From assembly GCA_035222895.1 (NCBI GenBank), contig JAVYIG010002122.1, positions 1 to 64,000 of the forward strand: a stretch of 64,000 bases of DNA, given 5' to 3'. The stretch comes from Strongylocentrotus droebachiensis. Its lineage: Eukaryota; Echinodermata; Echinoidea; Camarodonta; Strongylocentrotidae. A program made the translations under genes and the position numbers. Shown in pieces: positions 46,701 to 52,929 of this stretch (its first letter is position 1; the number at the start of each line of letters is the position of its first letter). The notes beneath the pieces were generated by a model. That model was not told the DNA's origin. It saw nothing but the letters and a program-made list of their open reading frames with translations, and made no database searches.

Positions 46701-49488
46701 CGCCTGCATCCACTAGACATTCAACAACACGAAGATGACCCTCTAGTGAGGCAATGTGTAGGGGTGTATAGCCACGGTATTCAACCAAAGTCGGGTTCGC
46801 TCCTTGAGAAACTAGATATTTTACAATGTCTGCATGACCCTTAAATGACGCTACACCATTCGGTGTCGCCCCACTCTTTGCTGCTTTCTTCACATCAGCT
46901 CCTGCATTCACTAAACATTCAACAACATGAAGATAATCCATTTGTGAGGCAATATACAGGGGCGTATAACCGTCACTAGTAACTGAATTCGGGTTTGCTC
47001 CTTGAAAAATTAGATATGTTACAATGTCTACATGACCTGTATATGACGCCATATGGAGAGATGTCACGCCATTCTTTGCTGCTTTTTTCACGTCAGCTCC
47101 TGCATTCACTAGACATTCAACAACATGAAGATGACCCTCTTGTGAGGCAATGTGTAGGGATGTAATACCAACGTTATCAACCGAATTCGGGTTCGCTCCT
47201 TGAGAAATTAGGTATTTTACAATGTCTACACGACCTTTATCTGAAGCCGTATGGAGACATGTCATGCCATTCTTTGCTGCTTTCTTCACATCACCTCCTG
47301 CATTCACTAGACATTTAACAACATCGAGATGACCCTCTCGCGAGGCAATGTGTAGGGATGTAACTCCTTCGTTATTAACCGAATTCGGGTTCGCTCCTTG
47401 AGAAATTAGATATTTTACAATGTCTCCATGACCTGTAAATGACGCCGCATGGAGAGATGTCGCGCCTTTATTTGCTCCTTTTTTTACATCAGCTCCAGAA
47501 TTCACTAGACATTCAACAACATCGAAATGACCCTCTTGAGAAGCAAAGGACAAGGATGTAAAACCATCGTTATTAGCCGAATTCGGGTTCGCTCCTTGAG
47601 AAATTAGGTATTTTACAACGTCTACATGACCTCTAATTGACGCCGCATCGAGAGATGTCGCGCCATCCTTTGCTGCTTTCTTCACGTCAGCGCCTGCATT
47701 CACTAGACATTCAACAACATCGAGATGACCCTCTAGTGAGGCAATGTGTAGGGGTGTATGACCATCGTTATTAACCGGATTTTGGGTCGCTCCTTTAGAA
47801 ATAAGATATTGTACTATGTCTACACGACCTGTATATGACGCCTCCGCGAGAGGCGTCGCGCCATTTTTTGCTGCTTTCTTCACATCACCTCCTGCATTCA
47901 CTAAACATTTAACAACATGTAGATGACCCTCTCGTGAGGCAAGGTGTAGGGATGTAATCCCTTCGTTATTAACCGAATTCGGGTTGGCTCCTTGAGAAAT
48001 TAGATATTTTACAATGTCTCCATGACCTGTAAATGACGCCGCATGAAGAGATGTCGCGCCTGTCTTTGCTTCATTTTTCACATCAGCTCCTGCATTCACT
48101 AGACATTCAACAACATCGAAATGACCCTCTTGTGAAGCAAAGGACAAGGGTGTATAACCATCGTTATTAGCCGAATTCGGGTTCGCTCCTTGAGAAATTA
48201 GGTATTTTACAATGTCTCCATGACCTGTAAATGATGCAGCAAAGAGAGATGTCGCGCCATTCTTTGCTGCTTTTTTCACATCAGCTCCTGCACTCACTAG
48301 ATATTCAATAACATGAAGATGACCCTTTCGTGAGGCAAAGTGCAGGGGTGTATATCCATCGTTATCAACCGTATTCGGGTTCGCTCCTTGAGAAATTAGA
48401 TATTTTACAATGTCTCCATGACCTGCAAATGACGCCGTATGGAGAGATGTCGAGCCATTCTCTGCTGCTTTTTTCACATCAGCTCCTGCATTCACCAGAC
48501 ATTTAATAACATCGAGAAGACCCTCTTGTGAGGCAATGTGCAGGGATGTAAAACCATCTTTTTTAACCGAATTCGGGTTCGCTCCTTGAGAAATTAGATA
48601 TTTTACAATCTCTACACGATCTTTACATGACGCACTAAAGAGAGAATTCACGCCTTTCTTTGCTGCTTTTTCCACATCAGCTCCTGCATTCACTAAACAT
48701 TCAACAACTTCCAGATGACCCTCTCCCGAGGCAACGTGCAGGGGTGTAAAACCATCGTTATCAACCGAATTCGGGTTTGCTCCTACAGAAATTAGATATT
48801 TTACAATGTCTACATGACCTTTATATGACGCCACATCGAGAGATGTCTCACCATTCTGTGCTGCTTTTTTTACATCAGCTCCTGCTTTCACTAAACATTC
48901 AACAACATGAAGATAACCTTGATTTGAGGCAATGTACAGGGGCGTATAACCATCGTTATTTACCCAATTCGGGTTCGCTCCTTGAGAAATTAGATATTTT
49001 ACAATGTCTACATGACCTCTATTTAACGCCGCATCAAAGGATGTCACGCCATTCTTTCCTGCTTTTTTCACATCAGCTCCTGCATTCACTAGACATTCAA
49101 CAACATCAAGATGACCCTCTCGTGAGGCAATGTGCAGGGGTGTATAACCATCGTCATTAACCGAATTGGGGTTCGCTCCTTGAGAAATTAGATAGTTTAC
49201 AATGTCTACATGACCACCATATGACGCCGTATGGAGAGACGTCAGACCATTCTTTGCTACTTTCTTCACATCAGCTCCTGCATTTACTAGACATTCAACA
49301 ACATCAAGATGACCCCCTTTTGAGGCAATGTACAAGGGTGTATAACCATCGTCATTAACCGAATTGGGGTTCGCGCCTTTACGTATGATGTATTTTACAG
49401 TATAAATATCACCTTCGGAAGATGCATTTAGAAGGATAGTACGGACAATATCAGTACGTCCAAGATCTGCTTCCTTAGACATGATCAT
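20540..49488 (-). CDS. ANK-ZU5-UPA-death domain protein, multi-exon gene
   Basis: Minus-strand exons in order: 49488-45859 (35 ankyrin repeats), 44339-44200, 43725-43590, 38717-38582 (candidate), 34026-33992, 33025-32899, 30044-30010, 27106-26792 (ZU5), 25260-25028 (ZU5 end), 24278-24150 and 22982-22826 (UPA-like), 21831-21705 (linker), 20844-20540 (death domain). Splice sites are canonical and codon phase agrees at every junction below 38.6 kb. The phase between 43590 and 38717 does not agree, so at least one exon is missing there; 5' and 3' terminal exons are also unknown. The ZU5-UPA-death supramodule is known from ankyrins, UNC5 and PIDD1; the protein is probably an intracellular adaptor that binds through its ankyrin arm and signals through death-domain assembly. 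It could also be two adjacent genes, but phase and domain order favour one. Confidence 0.75.
21110..21330 (-). mobile_element. tRNA-like SINE, intronic
   Basis: On the minus strand: AGTGGTAGAGCAGTGGCCTCGTG and GGTTCGAAACC, box A/box B-like motifs, followed by AAGGCATTAATCTCCATGATC. The parallel segment at 32370-32460 belongs to the intragenic duplication. Confidence 0.6.
21220..21840 (-). repeat. Intragenic duplication, copy 2 (exon plus intron)
   Basis: Aligns with 32370-33040: the same SINE head, CATTGCGCCTCCTCATCTAG, the TATCCCCCACATAAATTCATC region and the 127-nt linker exon. The match covers both intron and exon, so it is a DNA-level duplication roughly 11 kb apart within the same gene. 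Confidence 0.8.
21705..21831 (-). CDS. Ser/Thr/Pro-rich linker exon B2
   Basis: 127 nt, enters with 2 nt and leaves with 2 nt of a codon; donor GTAAGA. Encodes ITETSPGKTDSASPRQSAST followed by NIPPQGAP and VSTSKAT. Lies between the UPA-like region and the death domain. Paralogous to exon B1 (32899-33025), which is exactly the same length and phase. Probably a flexible, phosphorylatable linker. Confidence 0.75.
22826..22982 (-). CDS. UPA-like exon 2
   Basis: 157 nt; acceptor TCCATTGACAG, donor GTGAGT. Encodes IVPARFLDKTKHTVYFELD, then DLLVKLKVIQ and KFRTRFIGSR. The ending resembles UPA domains, which close before the death-domain linker. Phase 0 in, one nucleotide out, matching exon B2. Confidence 0.75.
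23560..23650 (+). mobile_element. SINE 3' tail
   Basis: TGTACAGCGCATAGAGAAACTT followed by TTATGCGCTCTTTAAATATTG and (ATT)n, the AGCGC..GCGCT tail form common to the SINEs here. Confidence 0.4.
23820..23975 (-). mobile_element. G-tract MITE family, partial copy
   Basis: Matches the reverse complement of 26290-26440: AAAACACACCCCTAAGTC, GTGTACTACGAGCCGGA, TTGGTGCGTGAAAAGTACCC and CGACCCCGGAGT, then a run of G. The other terminus is missing or diverged. Confidence 0.7.
24150..24278 (-). CDS. UPA-like exon 1 with acidic segment
   Basis: 129 nt, phase 0-0, acceptor TTTGTCGCAG, donor GTGAGA. Encodes a strongly acidic stretch (KDEDDEMNVKEDDMEV) followed by TCQLSDNYILTE. Its position between ZU5 and the second UPA-like exon suggests a loop in or before UPA. 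The acidic insert is unusual for the domain. Confidence 0.7.
25028..25260 (-). CDS. ZU5 C-terminal exon with HFS motif
   Basis: 233 nt; acceptor is a long T run then ACAG; donor GTATGT. Begins with 2 nt completing the glycine codon left by the ZU5 exon. Contains HMEIVLEHFSKGLLALI: the HFS tripeptide sits in the last ZU5 strand at the position where PIDD1 self-cleaves. The remainder (KRMSFMPFLPKIMPQSREP, then FRMVTKPHGNSW) leads into UPA. Confidence 0.82.
25600..25860. repeat. ATT/ATC-rich microsatellite region
   Basis: Imperfect TTATTATTATCAT repeats and a TACTAC run; intronic to the death-domain gene. Confidence 0.8.
25890..26200. repeat. ~90-bp tandem repeat with G runs
   Basis: Four units of GTGAAAATC, (GCGCCGACCA), ATCTCGCTCAGTGGGG, a G run, TAGTGAGCATAAT and TTTCGTATTTGACCCTG, starting near 25896, 25992, 26074 and 26161. 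The first unit holds a run of about 23 G. Confidence 0.8.
26264..26502. mobile_element. G-tract-flanked MITE, copy with both ends
   Basis: Inverted ends (AGCCAGGCCCC..., GGGGCCGGGCT) enclose poly-C/poly-G runs and inner inverted segments ACCGCATGCGTGTTACC and GGAACACGCATATGCGT. Shares both ends with 51703-51972. Non-coding. Confidence 0.75.
26792..27106 (-). CDS. ZU5 domain exon
   Basis: 315 nt; acceptor TTTTAACCGTAG, donor CACG|GTAAAG. Begins DKYHSEGIFDQTGGEL and contains the hallmark LTLSIPPGALPDG of ZU5 domains, then TYGFRCLPSGLQF, EKPVRLKIPHC and VQVVLYSMNHG, all in family order. Phase: 2 nt in, 1 nt out, matching exon A2 upstream and 25260 downstream. ZU5 is a beta-sandwich that packs on UPA and the death domain. 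Confidence 0.9.
27280..28148. mobile_element. ~870-bp TIR element with nested terminal repeats
   Basis: Perfect 17-bp inverted ends (GGGGCGGTATTCTGAAC). The termini contain several direct and inverted copies of TTGGTATTCTGAACATTGTT and TGTGTTATCT, so each end is a small repeat array. It lies in the intron before ZU5 and carries no transposase. Flanks (ATTCCCCA and AGGACTTT) give no clear target duplication. Confidence 0.85.
28160..28715. other. Intron sequence, nothing recognised
   Basis: AT-rich and unique in this window. Confidence 0.4.
28715..29400. mobile_element. Rearranged relative of the 607-bp TIR element
   Basis: 28717-28865 matches the 5282 element from AACATGTTAG..CTATGGACG to GAATATTCATGAAC, minus an internal deletion. 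The right terminus TGGCGAAAATGAGACAACCGGAGCAATA is at 29371-29398. About 470 bp of unrelated sequence lies between. Confidence 0.65.
29400..30009. other. Intron sequence, nothing recognised
   Basis: Contains an (AATT)n-like run at 29673-29692. No exon or repeat supported. Confidence 0.4.
30010..30044 (-). CDS. Micro-exon A2 of the death-domain gene
   Basis: 35 nt between CGTTCTAG and GTAGTT. Encodes (R)GPSIDVRHEDE(D). Enters completing a codon with one base and leaves with one base, in phase with exon B1 before and ZU5 after. Same length and ending as micro-exon A1 (33992-34026). Confidence 0.7.
30050..30925. other. Intron sequence, nothing recognised
   Basis: AT-rich; short open frames only. 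Confidence 0.35.
30925..31260. repeat. Hairpin-rich GGGGGCTC repeat and a 72-bp tandem pair
   Basis: CACGGGGGCTCTT meets its complement AAGAGCCCCCGTG within 40 bp (30931-30970), with further GGGGGCTCTT copies to 31010. At 31113-31250 a segment with GGTGCTATTTTGAACCCCCG is repeated in tandem. A related block with CACGGGGGCGATT is at 31747-31822. Confidence 0.75.
31745..31825. repeat. Second GGGGGCG hairpin block
   Basis: CCACGGGGGCGATT pairs with AATCGCCCCCGTGAG, followed by two more ACGGGGGCGA copies. Same design as the 30931 block with CGATT in place of CTCTT. Confidence 0.7.
32370..33040 (-). repeat. Intragenic duplication, copy 1 (exon plus intron)
   Basis: Counterpart of 21220-21840, including the reversed SINE head at 32380-32450 (AACCGGGATTTCCCGGTT palindrome, CACTGCTTTACCATTAAGCC) and linker exon B1. 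Divergence is moderate in the intron and lower in the exon. Confidence 0.8.
32899..33025 (-). CDS. Ser/Thr/Pro-rich linker exon B1
   Basis: 127 nt; acceptor CTCTATCAG, donor GTTAGA. Encodes DTTEASPNKTDSASPRPSAP then ADIPPNDASAAT and EVSTSKA. In phase with micro-exons A1 (before) and A2 (after), so it would add a second copy of the pre-death-domain linker ahead of ZU5. Confidence 0.72.
33030..33985. other. Intron with SINE tail and AT microsatellite
   Basis: 33755-33860 looks like a reversed SINE tail (AATAATAATTATT, TATAGCGCAATTTAC, AAATGCGCTTCAGAG). (TA)n runs at 33938-33976. Confidence 0.5.
33992..34026 (-). CDS. Micro-exon A1 of the death-domain gene
   Basis: 35 nt; acceptor TTTCATTTTTAG, donor GTAGGC. 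Encodes VLSIGEHHEDE(D). Phase fits the candidate exon at 38717-38582 before and B1 after. Paralogue of A2. Confidence 0.68.
34040..35230. other. Intron sequence with one strong hairpin
   Basis: 34906-34932 is a perfect 12-bp inverted repeat (TAGCATAATCTA) around a TCA loop. An open frame at 34673-34894 (73 codons, plus strand) is not recognisable and is not called. Confidence 0.4.
35230..35395 (+). pseudogene. LINE reverse transcriptase C-terminal fragment
   Basis: Plus-strand reading gives LPYLNYGLTVWGSS, then a stop-interrupted KRLIRIFIF and SEHILPHYL. This is the thumb/C-terminal block common to CR1/Jockey elements (YxxxVWG...QKRxIR). Confidence 0.65.
35395..35740 (+). mobile_element. tRNA-derived SINE, near full length
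   Basis: Box A-like TGGTCGAGTGGTTTAAGGCG and box B GGTTCGAATCCC (35401-35460) start the element. The body has ACTCTCCACCCAGATGTTAAATG, GTGTGCGCTTGTAAAATGG and GTAAAGCGCTTTGGCAC, and the tail is GAGTGCTATATAAACACGGAA with ATT repeats. Fragments of it are at 9590, 10540 and 19838. Transcription would need RNA polymerase III; retrotransposition would use a LINE. Confidence 0.85.
35743..36346. mobile_element. ~604-bp non-autonomous TIR element, copy 3
   Basis: Aligns over its whole length with 5282-5888; ends CATATAGCGCCG and CGGAGCAATATG. Inserted directly beside the SINE tail. Confidence 0.85.
36385..36660 (-). mobile_element. tRNA-derived SINE, minus strand
   Basis: Reading the minus strand from 36657: TTGGCTCAGTCAGTAGAGCG (box A) and GTGGGTTCGAACCC (box B), then a body with GGTTTAATAAAATTTGG and an (ATT)n tail at 36390-36410. 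A different family from the 35395 SINE. Confidence 0.8.
36660..38100. other. Intron sequence with trinucleotide tracts
   Basis: (TAC)n/(AAT)n at 37310-37430 and (ATT)n at 37710-37760. No exon supported; the Thr/Asn-rich frame at 37138 is microsatellite translation. Confidence 0.55.
38100..38245 (-). pseudogene. LINE reverse transcriptase fragment
   Basis: Minus-strand reading gives TGAPQGCVISPALFSLYTSD then RDCSIIK and a stop, the finger-palm GAPQG block of L2/Rex-type elements, truncated before the catalytic aspartates. Confidence 0.75.
38582..38717 (-). CDS. Candidate exon between ankyrin and linker exons
   Basis: 136 nt with a good acceptor (TTGCTGTAATCCAG) and a GTATAT donor. The open phase encodes NYAYLATDDKLFSPPKIPGK, then GHWEERLHHKRTNIRS and VRSDSLS. 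It leaves 2 nt, exactly what micro-exon A1 needs. Entry phase (one base needed) does not match the 43590 exon end (phase 0), so another exon must lie between. No domain recognised. Confidence 0.5.
38870..38930. repeat. (GA)n and G15 tract
   Basis: AGAGAGAGAGAGACAGA followed by a run of G. Confidence 0.85.
39030..39905 (+). pseudogene. LINE A reverse transcriptase, 5' part (split)
   Basis: Shifting plus-strand frames give PKSYCPISLLSHICKLLERL, TQAGFTKGNLTTDQVV, then RNGVPQGSVLAPILFNIYVS (palm block), SYAYDTALG in place of the YADD-type catalytic box, and TPKYLDITLGQNFTFHEH (thumb). Several frameshifts; the catalytic box is mutated. It breaks off near 39905 and resumes at about 42590, with LINE B in between. 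Confidence 0.8.
39905..42585 (+). mobile_element. CR1-like LINE B with 2A-like motif, inserted in LINE A
   Basis: A leader frame (39932-40264) ends LLVSGDVNPNPGPT, a 2A-like signal. Next come endonuclease motifs (YLCNARSLNDKLDEM; DIAAVTETWF; GGGVTLYVQ; PLGASDHNTVVW, 40700-41270), then reverse transcriptase (RPISLTDSFAKVFE; MTDFRKAFDRTDH; AGVPQGTKLGPI; KYVDDVTGS, 41820-42320). Stops and frameshifts break it into at least five frames, so this copy is dead. After YVDD the thumb region is absent and an AT-rich 3' end with (TA)n follows to about 42540. Confidence 0.82.
39932..40264 (+). CDS. N-terminal frame of LINE B ending in 2A-like peptide
   Basis: 111-codon frame. Starts with a hydrophobic segment (KIVAIVLIVSLSEW) that looks like a signal or membrane anchor, and carries GDVNPNPGP at about residues 85-93. 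Canonical 2A is D-V/I-E-x-N-P-G-P; here the NPGP and D-V are intact but E is N. 2A-like sequences at this position are documented in sea-urchin APE-type LINEs, where they cause ribosome skipping. It ends soon after in a stop, perhaps a decayed link to ORF1. Confidence 0.6.
   Translation: MEPVKIVAIVLIVSLSEWSVGNVKSPCAFIHVLPHSLCTHPVLYNHDLKVSRYFGARISYHPNTTATFQLRLLVSGDVNPNPGPTKHGNDVSPPNGDKIKRIVYDRSFPL
42590..43290 (+). pseudogene. LINE A, 3' part
   Basis: Frames resume with TFSTAEYVAPAWSHRTHVHK, VLKDP/MRLISGTLTATQ, LPVLSGIPLAQLRRDVKY, and then the C-terminal Cys/His tail remnant (RTGFGRIQYFLHKIEG, QTMDHVPSQC). This matches the order expected downstream of the thumb region at 39890, showing LINE A was whole before LINE B landed. 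Confidence 0.75.
43590..43725 (-). CDS. Ankyrin-repeat exon 3
   Basis: 136 nt; acceptor TTTTCATAAAG, donor GTACAT. Encodes (S)GNEIMKNLLDRKAVMSTR, GGQSPINIAPSSGKAD and TARVLLDK, divergent ankyrin repeat sequence. One base in, matching exon 2; phase 0 out. Confidence 0.75.
44200..44339 (-). CDS. Ankyrin-repeat exon 2
   Basis: 140 nt; acceptor TTATCTTACAG, donor GTGAAC. Encodes TLKGVTPLMAAAREGHLDC, VRLLLENNADIETEDAEG and WTVVHYAAAR, more canonical and diverged from the array consensus, like the capping repeats of ankyrin arrays. Phase 0 with exon 45859. Confidence 0.85.
44345..45425. other. Intron sequence, nothing recognised
   Basis: AT-rich, no repeats or exons supported. Confidence 0.4.
45430..45500. 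repeat. GGGCAATTACACCCA short tandem repeat
   Basis: GACAATTACACCCAGGGCAATTACACCCAGGGCAATAAG. A related motif (GACAATTACCCCCCGG, GACAATTATTCCCCAGG) lies at 27234-27280, so it is part of a dispersed repeat. Confidence 0.6.
45859..49488 (-). CDS. Giant ankyrin-array exon (35 repeats)
   Basis: One exon of 1210 codons, donor CAG|GTATTG at 45858. After a 30-residue lead (MIMSKEADLGRTDIVRTILL...) there are 17 head-to-tail units of 66 residues (198 bp), each two ankyrin repeats, then one diverged repeat (KYLITKGADIEARNNFGSTV) and a short tail. The unit reads KYLISQGANPNSVNNDGYTP-LHIASREGHLHVVECLVNAG-ADVKKAAKNGVTSLHTAS-DKGRVDIV. Unit boundaries fall every 198 bp from 49398. No stops or frameshifts, so it is under selection or very recent. 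Start chosen at the first ATG of the open frame; upstream decayed ankyrin sequence means the true start may be in another exon. Ankyrin arrays bind proteins through the loop tips and inner helices. Confidence 0.88.
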
Positions 49489-49499
49489 CTCTGCTATAT

Positions 49500-49915
49500 G
49501 ATTTACCTAGTGGTCCAGAACCATCGTGTGATACTTTGTTTACATCTCCCTTGTATTTACGAGACACCGAACAATATCAAGCTTGACTGTCTTTGAAGTA
49601 TTATGAAGAAGTGTATGGTTATGATCATCAGCACAACATGTATTAAGTATATACCTAATAGACATTGCGTATTTCACAACTTGTATATGTCCCCATTGCG
49701 TTGCTCCTTGTAACGATGATATCCTGATGCGTTGTTTACATCTGCTCCTTTATTCAGGAGACATCCGACAAGGTTGAGAATGCCTTTATTTGATGCAAGA
49801 TAAAGAGGTGTGTTACGATCATTATTACACCAATCTGAGTCATCAACTTTACCGTACAGATATTCGACCACAAAGATACGCTTGCCGAATTTCCTTTGCG
49901 CCAATGTCATTTCTG
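49500..49915 (-). pseudogene. Decayed upstream ankyrin repeats
   Basis: A strong acceptor (TTTTTTCATTCACTGCAG, ending at 49914) begins FVVEYLYGKVDDSDW, NNDRNTPLYLASNKG, LVGCLLNKGADVN, which is ankyrin sequence. The frame then shifts to SSLQGATQWGHIQVVKYAMS and ends LDIVRCLVNTREM-stop before the main exon. At least one frameshift and two stops separate it from 49488. It may be a dead array end or an alternative exon that splices out at GAT|GTAAAC. Confidence 0.65.
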
Positions 49916-49969
49916 CAGTGAATGAAAAAAGATTGGGCACAATAGTTATAATTCCAACGGTCAAAGACG

Positions 49970-51700
49970 GCTTTATCCCTATGCTTATCCTTCCCTGATA
50001 TTTCTGCCCCTCCCTCTAGCTCTCTCCCTTTTCTTCTTTTCTTTCGTGTACGAGTGCAACACGTAAGGAATGAAGAATTAGTTCTTAACATATCATCAAA
50101 CAATACCGGGAGAATCCCTTTGTGATATTTAAACATGAAAACTGATGTATTAAGTATTTTCAATTCTTATCGGGTTATTGATGGAGTTTTGTTTTCTTTT
50201 TCGAATGGAATAATGCATACTCTGTTTTTTTACAATTTAATGATAGATTGTTACATCTGAACCAATCGTTTAACTTTTGTAATTAGGTGATCTGCCACGT
50301 ACTATTGATTTCGTCAGAATCTATCTTTCCCCGTAGTCTTTCTGTATGGATTTTGTTCTCTATGATATCTCATGATATCATGAATGACATGGCAAATGAC
50401 AATGTCAATGACGATTACATCACATGCGCCATATGCGTGATTATTTCTCCCCTTTTCTCTTTCTTTTTTTCTCTCTTTTCTCTTTTTGTTTAGCAGTCAA
50501 ATGGCACGGACCGGCTGTTCCTCCTGCCTGAATCGGCGCCTGGCTCTATAACATATGAACAAATTTGACCCACATTCGGCCAAAAGATCAATGAGGCATT
50601 TTGTGTACATCCCACACAGACGACGAACGTTCGAGTGCACTAGAGCGTAACACCAAGGTACCGGACTCGTCGATTTTTATGAAATAGGGGTTTATCGTAG
50701 AAAACTGGTGAGAGTGTGAATGTCAACACCGCTGTGCGAGCGTGACTTGTCAACTCTCTCTCTGTGTCTCTCTCTCTCTTCCCTCTTCTTCTCCCGAAAA
50801 AAAAAGAAAACAAATCAGGAAATTATATATGTTAGTCTAGTAGATGCAGATGCACATCACAATTCATCAGTCCATTGTCATCCCTCCGTCTAAGATAGGC
50901 GGGATCACCCTGCAATATGAATACGCGATTCCTTCACTAGCAGATCGACCATGCATATTTAGATCTGCTCATAAAGCGAGTTCAGAGTGCCACTAATTTG
51001 CTAAATTTCAGGAAAACTAAAGAATTCAGTGTCTCGTGAGAGATATAATCTAATCCCTACACACCTTTTTTGTAAAAGATCGTCAATAATATCTAAATTC
51101 CCTTCAGTAAATTGCTGAAATCAACATAAAATGTGTTTTTTCCATCGCCGCGGAGCTGAGTCAAATTTGGTGATCGAAATACGCACGGCTGCGAGCACGG
51201 TGTGTAAGCCTCATTGTCCGCTGTGTAAAAACTTCGCTTACGCACAATGCATAAATTACGGAGGTCGATGCGTAAATTTCAGAAAGCTTCTTTTCATTGG
51301 ATTGAAATTGGCCCTAATTTCTCGACAACCAATCAAATTATGTTTTACATCAGACGGCACGGGATTATATACCCCATGTTTTGGCACCCGAGATGGCCCA
51401 ATAACAAGTCGCAGTTACGAGCATTAGCTCCTTGAAGTACACAACCCCAGTGAAAAAAAAGCGAATTTTCCTGTGACCTCCATAGAGAAATCACAAATTG
51501 AATGATTGTTGTCCATTTTTGAAGACGAAAAGGCCCTATTTTACAGTATTCAAATCAGTTCGAAATTGGTATCAGTGGAAAGAACAGTATTTGAATATGT
51601 GATTTCCACCCGAGATGGTGTGTAATCAAAGTTTGTTTACCTCGTAGGAGCATTTTTTTGCACACTTAGCGCATTTTCAAAGACGATTTCACGTGTTGTA
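49970..51700. other. Stretch upstream of the death-domain gene, no gene recognised
   Basis: Contains a (TC)n run at 50752-50790. The promoter or first exon of the minus-strand gene may lie here, but no TATA/Inr pair or exon could be supported. Confidence 0.35.
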
Positions 51701-51702
51701 GA

Positions 51703-51972
51703 CCCGGCCCCCCACTCAGGTTTCAAAATGACCGCATGCGTGTTGCCAAAATGTCCTTTTCGTAACAAAAGAAAAAGGTCGAGCCGTATTGACTTTACAC
51801 ACCGGACTTTTGCTGAAAAGGGGGGGGGGTGCGGAAAAAGGCTCGTATACAAAAGAAAAAGGTCGAGCCGTATTGACTTTACACACCGGACTTTTGCTGA
51901 AAAGGGGGGGTCGGTTGGAACACGCATATGCGTACCCTAAATAACACTGAGTGGGGGGGGGGGGGGCCGGGG
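51703..51972. mobile_element. G-tract-flanked MITE with internal 75-bp duplication
   Basis: Inverted ends CCCGGCCCCCCACTCAG and CTGAGTGGGG..GGGGCCGGG; inner inverted segments ACCGCATGCGTGTTGCC and GGAACACGCATATGCGT. An AAAAGAAAAAGGTCGAGCCG..GCTGAAAAGG module is present twice (51767-51822 and 51852-51907). Family members at 26264 and 23820. Confidence 0.8.
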
Positions 51973-51979
51973 TTGTAGA

Positions 51980-52900
51980 CCGCGGAGCGAGACCGCGTGA
52001 GCAGATGCCCAAAATTTGTTCATATGTTAAGCCAGTTTACGGTTGCAGTCTGAGCATGAGCAGATAAAGGTCATATTGCAGAACAATTTGTGAAATACAC
52101 AGAGACAAAATATTGGATAGTGCTCATTAAAGTTATTTAATCATTATTCATTCGTGCACAAGCAGTGCACTCCGTGATAACAAGGTGGAAGTATTCTTTG
52201 AAAAGGGGAAACTAAAGCTATTTACACTTTCGCTCATATAGTTGGAATATTTTTTTTTTACCCCAATTTATGGAATCGTTTTGACAATGATGTATTCCTA
52301 ATAGATCTAGATAATATCCTGTCGCTTATATAGTTGGAATTATTTTGACATTGATTTCCTAATAGATCTAGGTAATACATGTAGTATACATTCTCAGATC
52401 TTATTGAAAAATGATTTGCCAGTGTTAGTTTTGCGTGACTGCTAAAGCATGTGTATGCTACTATGCTTATCAACTAGGGGACCTACGCCCTTAAGTCATA
52501 AATGACAGTAATGAGGATTAATGACTCACGAAAGGGCACTAATATAAGACATCGACACGTTTTTGATCCTGGAGCCTCACAGTTGCGAGGCCATTGCTTT
52601 GCCACTGAACCACGACTGTACGCAGCCGGGGCTAGGGTAGGGGGCAGTTCCCACAAATAAAAATAAAGAATGCAATCAATTTCAATAATTCATTCAATTT
52701 TACCCCGGTCCCCAACATAAAACAATCCTCTGTACGACCATTAATTATGGCTCAAGGCATGGGCACACATCTTTTTTTTCTGATGGGTACCGGGGGGGGG
52801 GGGATTCAATGAATTATTGATAATTTACTGCATTTTCTTTGTGTTTTTTTTATTTGTGGGAACTGTGGGAAATGTGGGAACTGTCGTAACTGCATGTGAG
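51980..52900. other. Gene-free stretch with tRNA-like SINE remnant
   Basis: 52555-52625 reads as a reversed SINE head (TGGAGCCTCACAGTTGCGAGG, CCATTGCTTTGCCACTGAACC). Two near-identical segments, TATATAGTTGGAAT..TTTTGAC..TCCTAATAGATCTAG at 52235-52305 and 52325-52371, form a short tandem duplication. Confidence 0.5.
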
Positions 52901-52929
52901 GCCCCAGGATCAATTAAGCAGAATCAAAG

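Noticed and set aside
50530..52030. Possible large TIR element (GGCTCTATAACATATGAACAAATTTG against AAATTTGTTCATATGTTAAGCC)
   Set aside because: The ~25-bp inverted match is isolated, with no further similarity inward and no target duplication.
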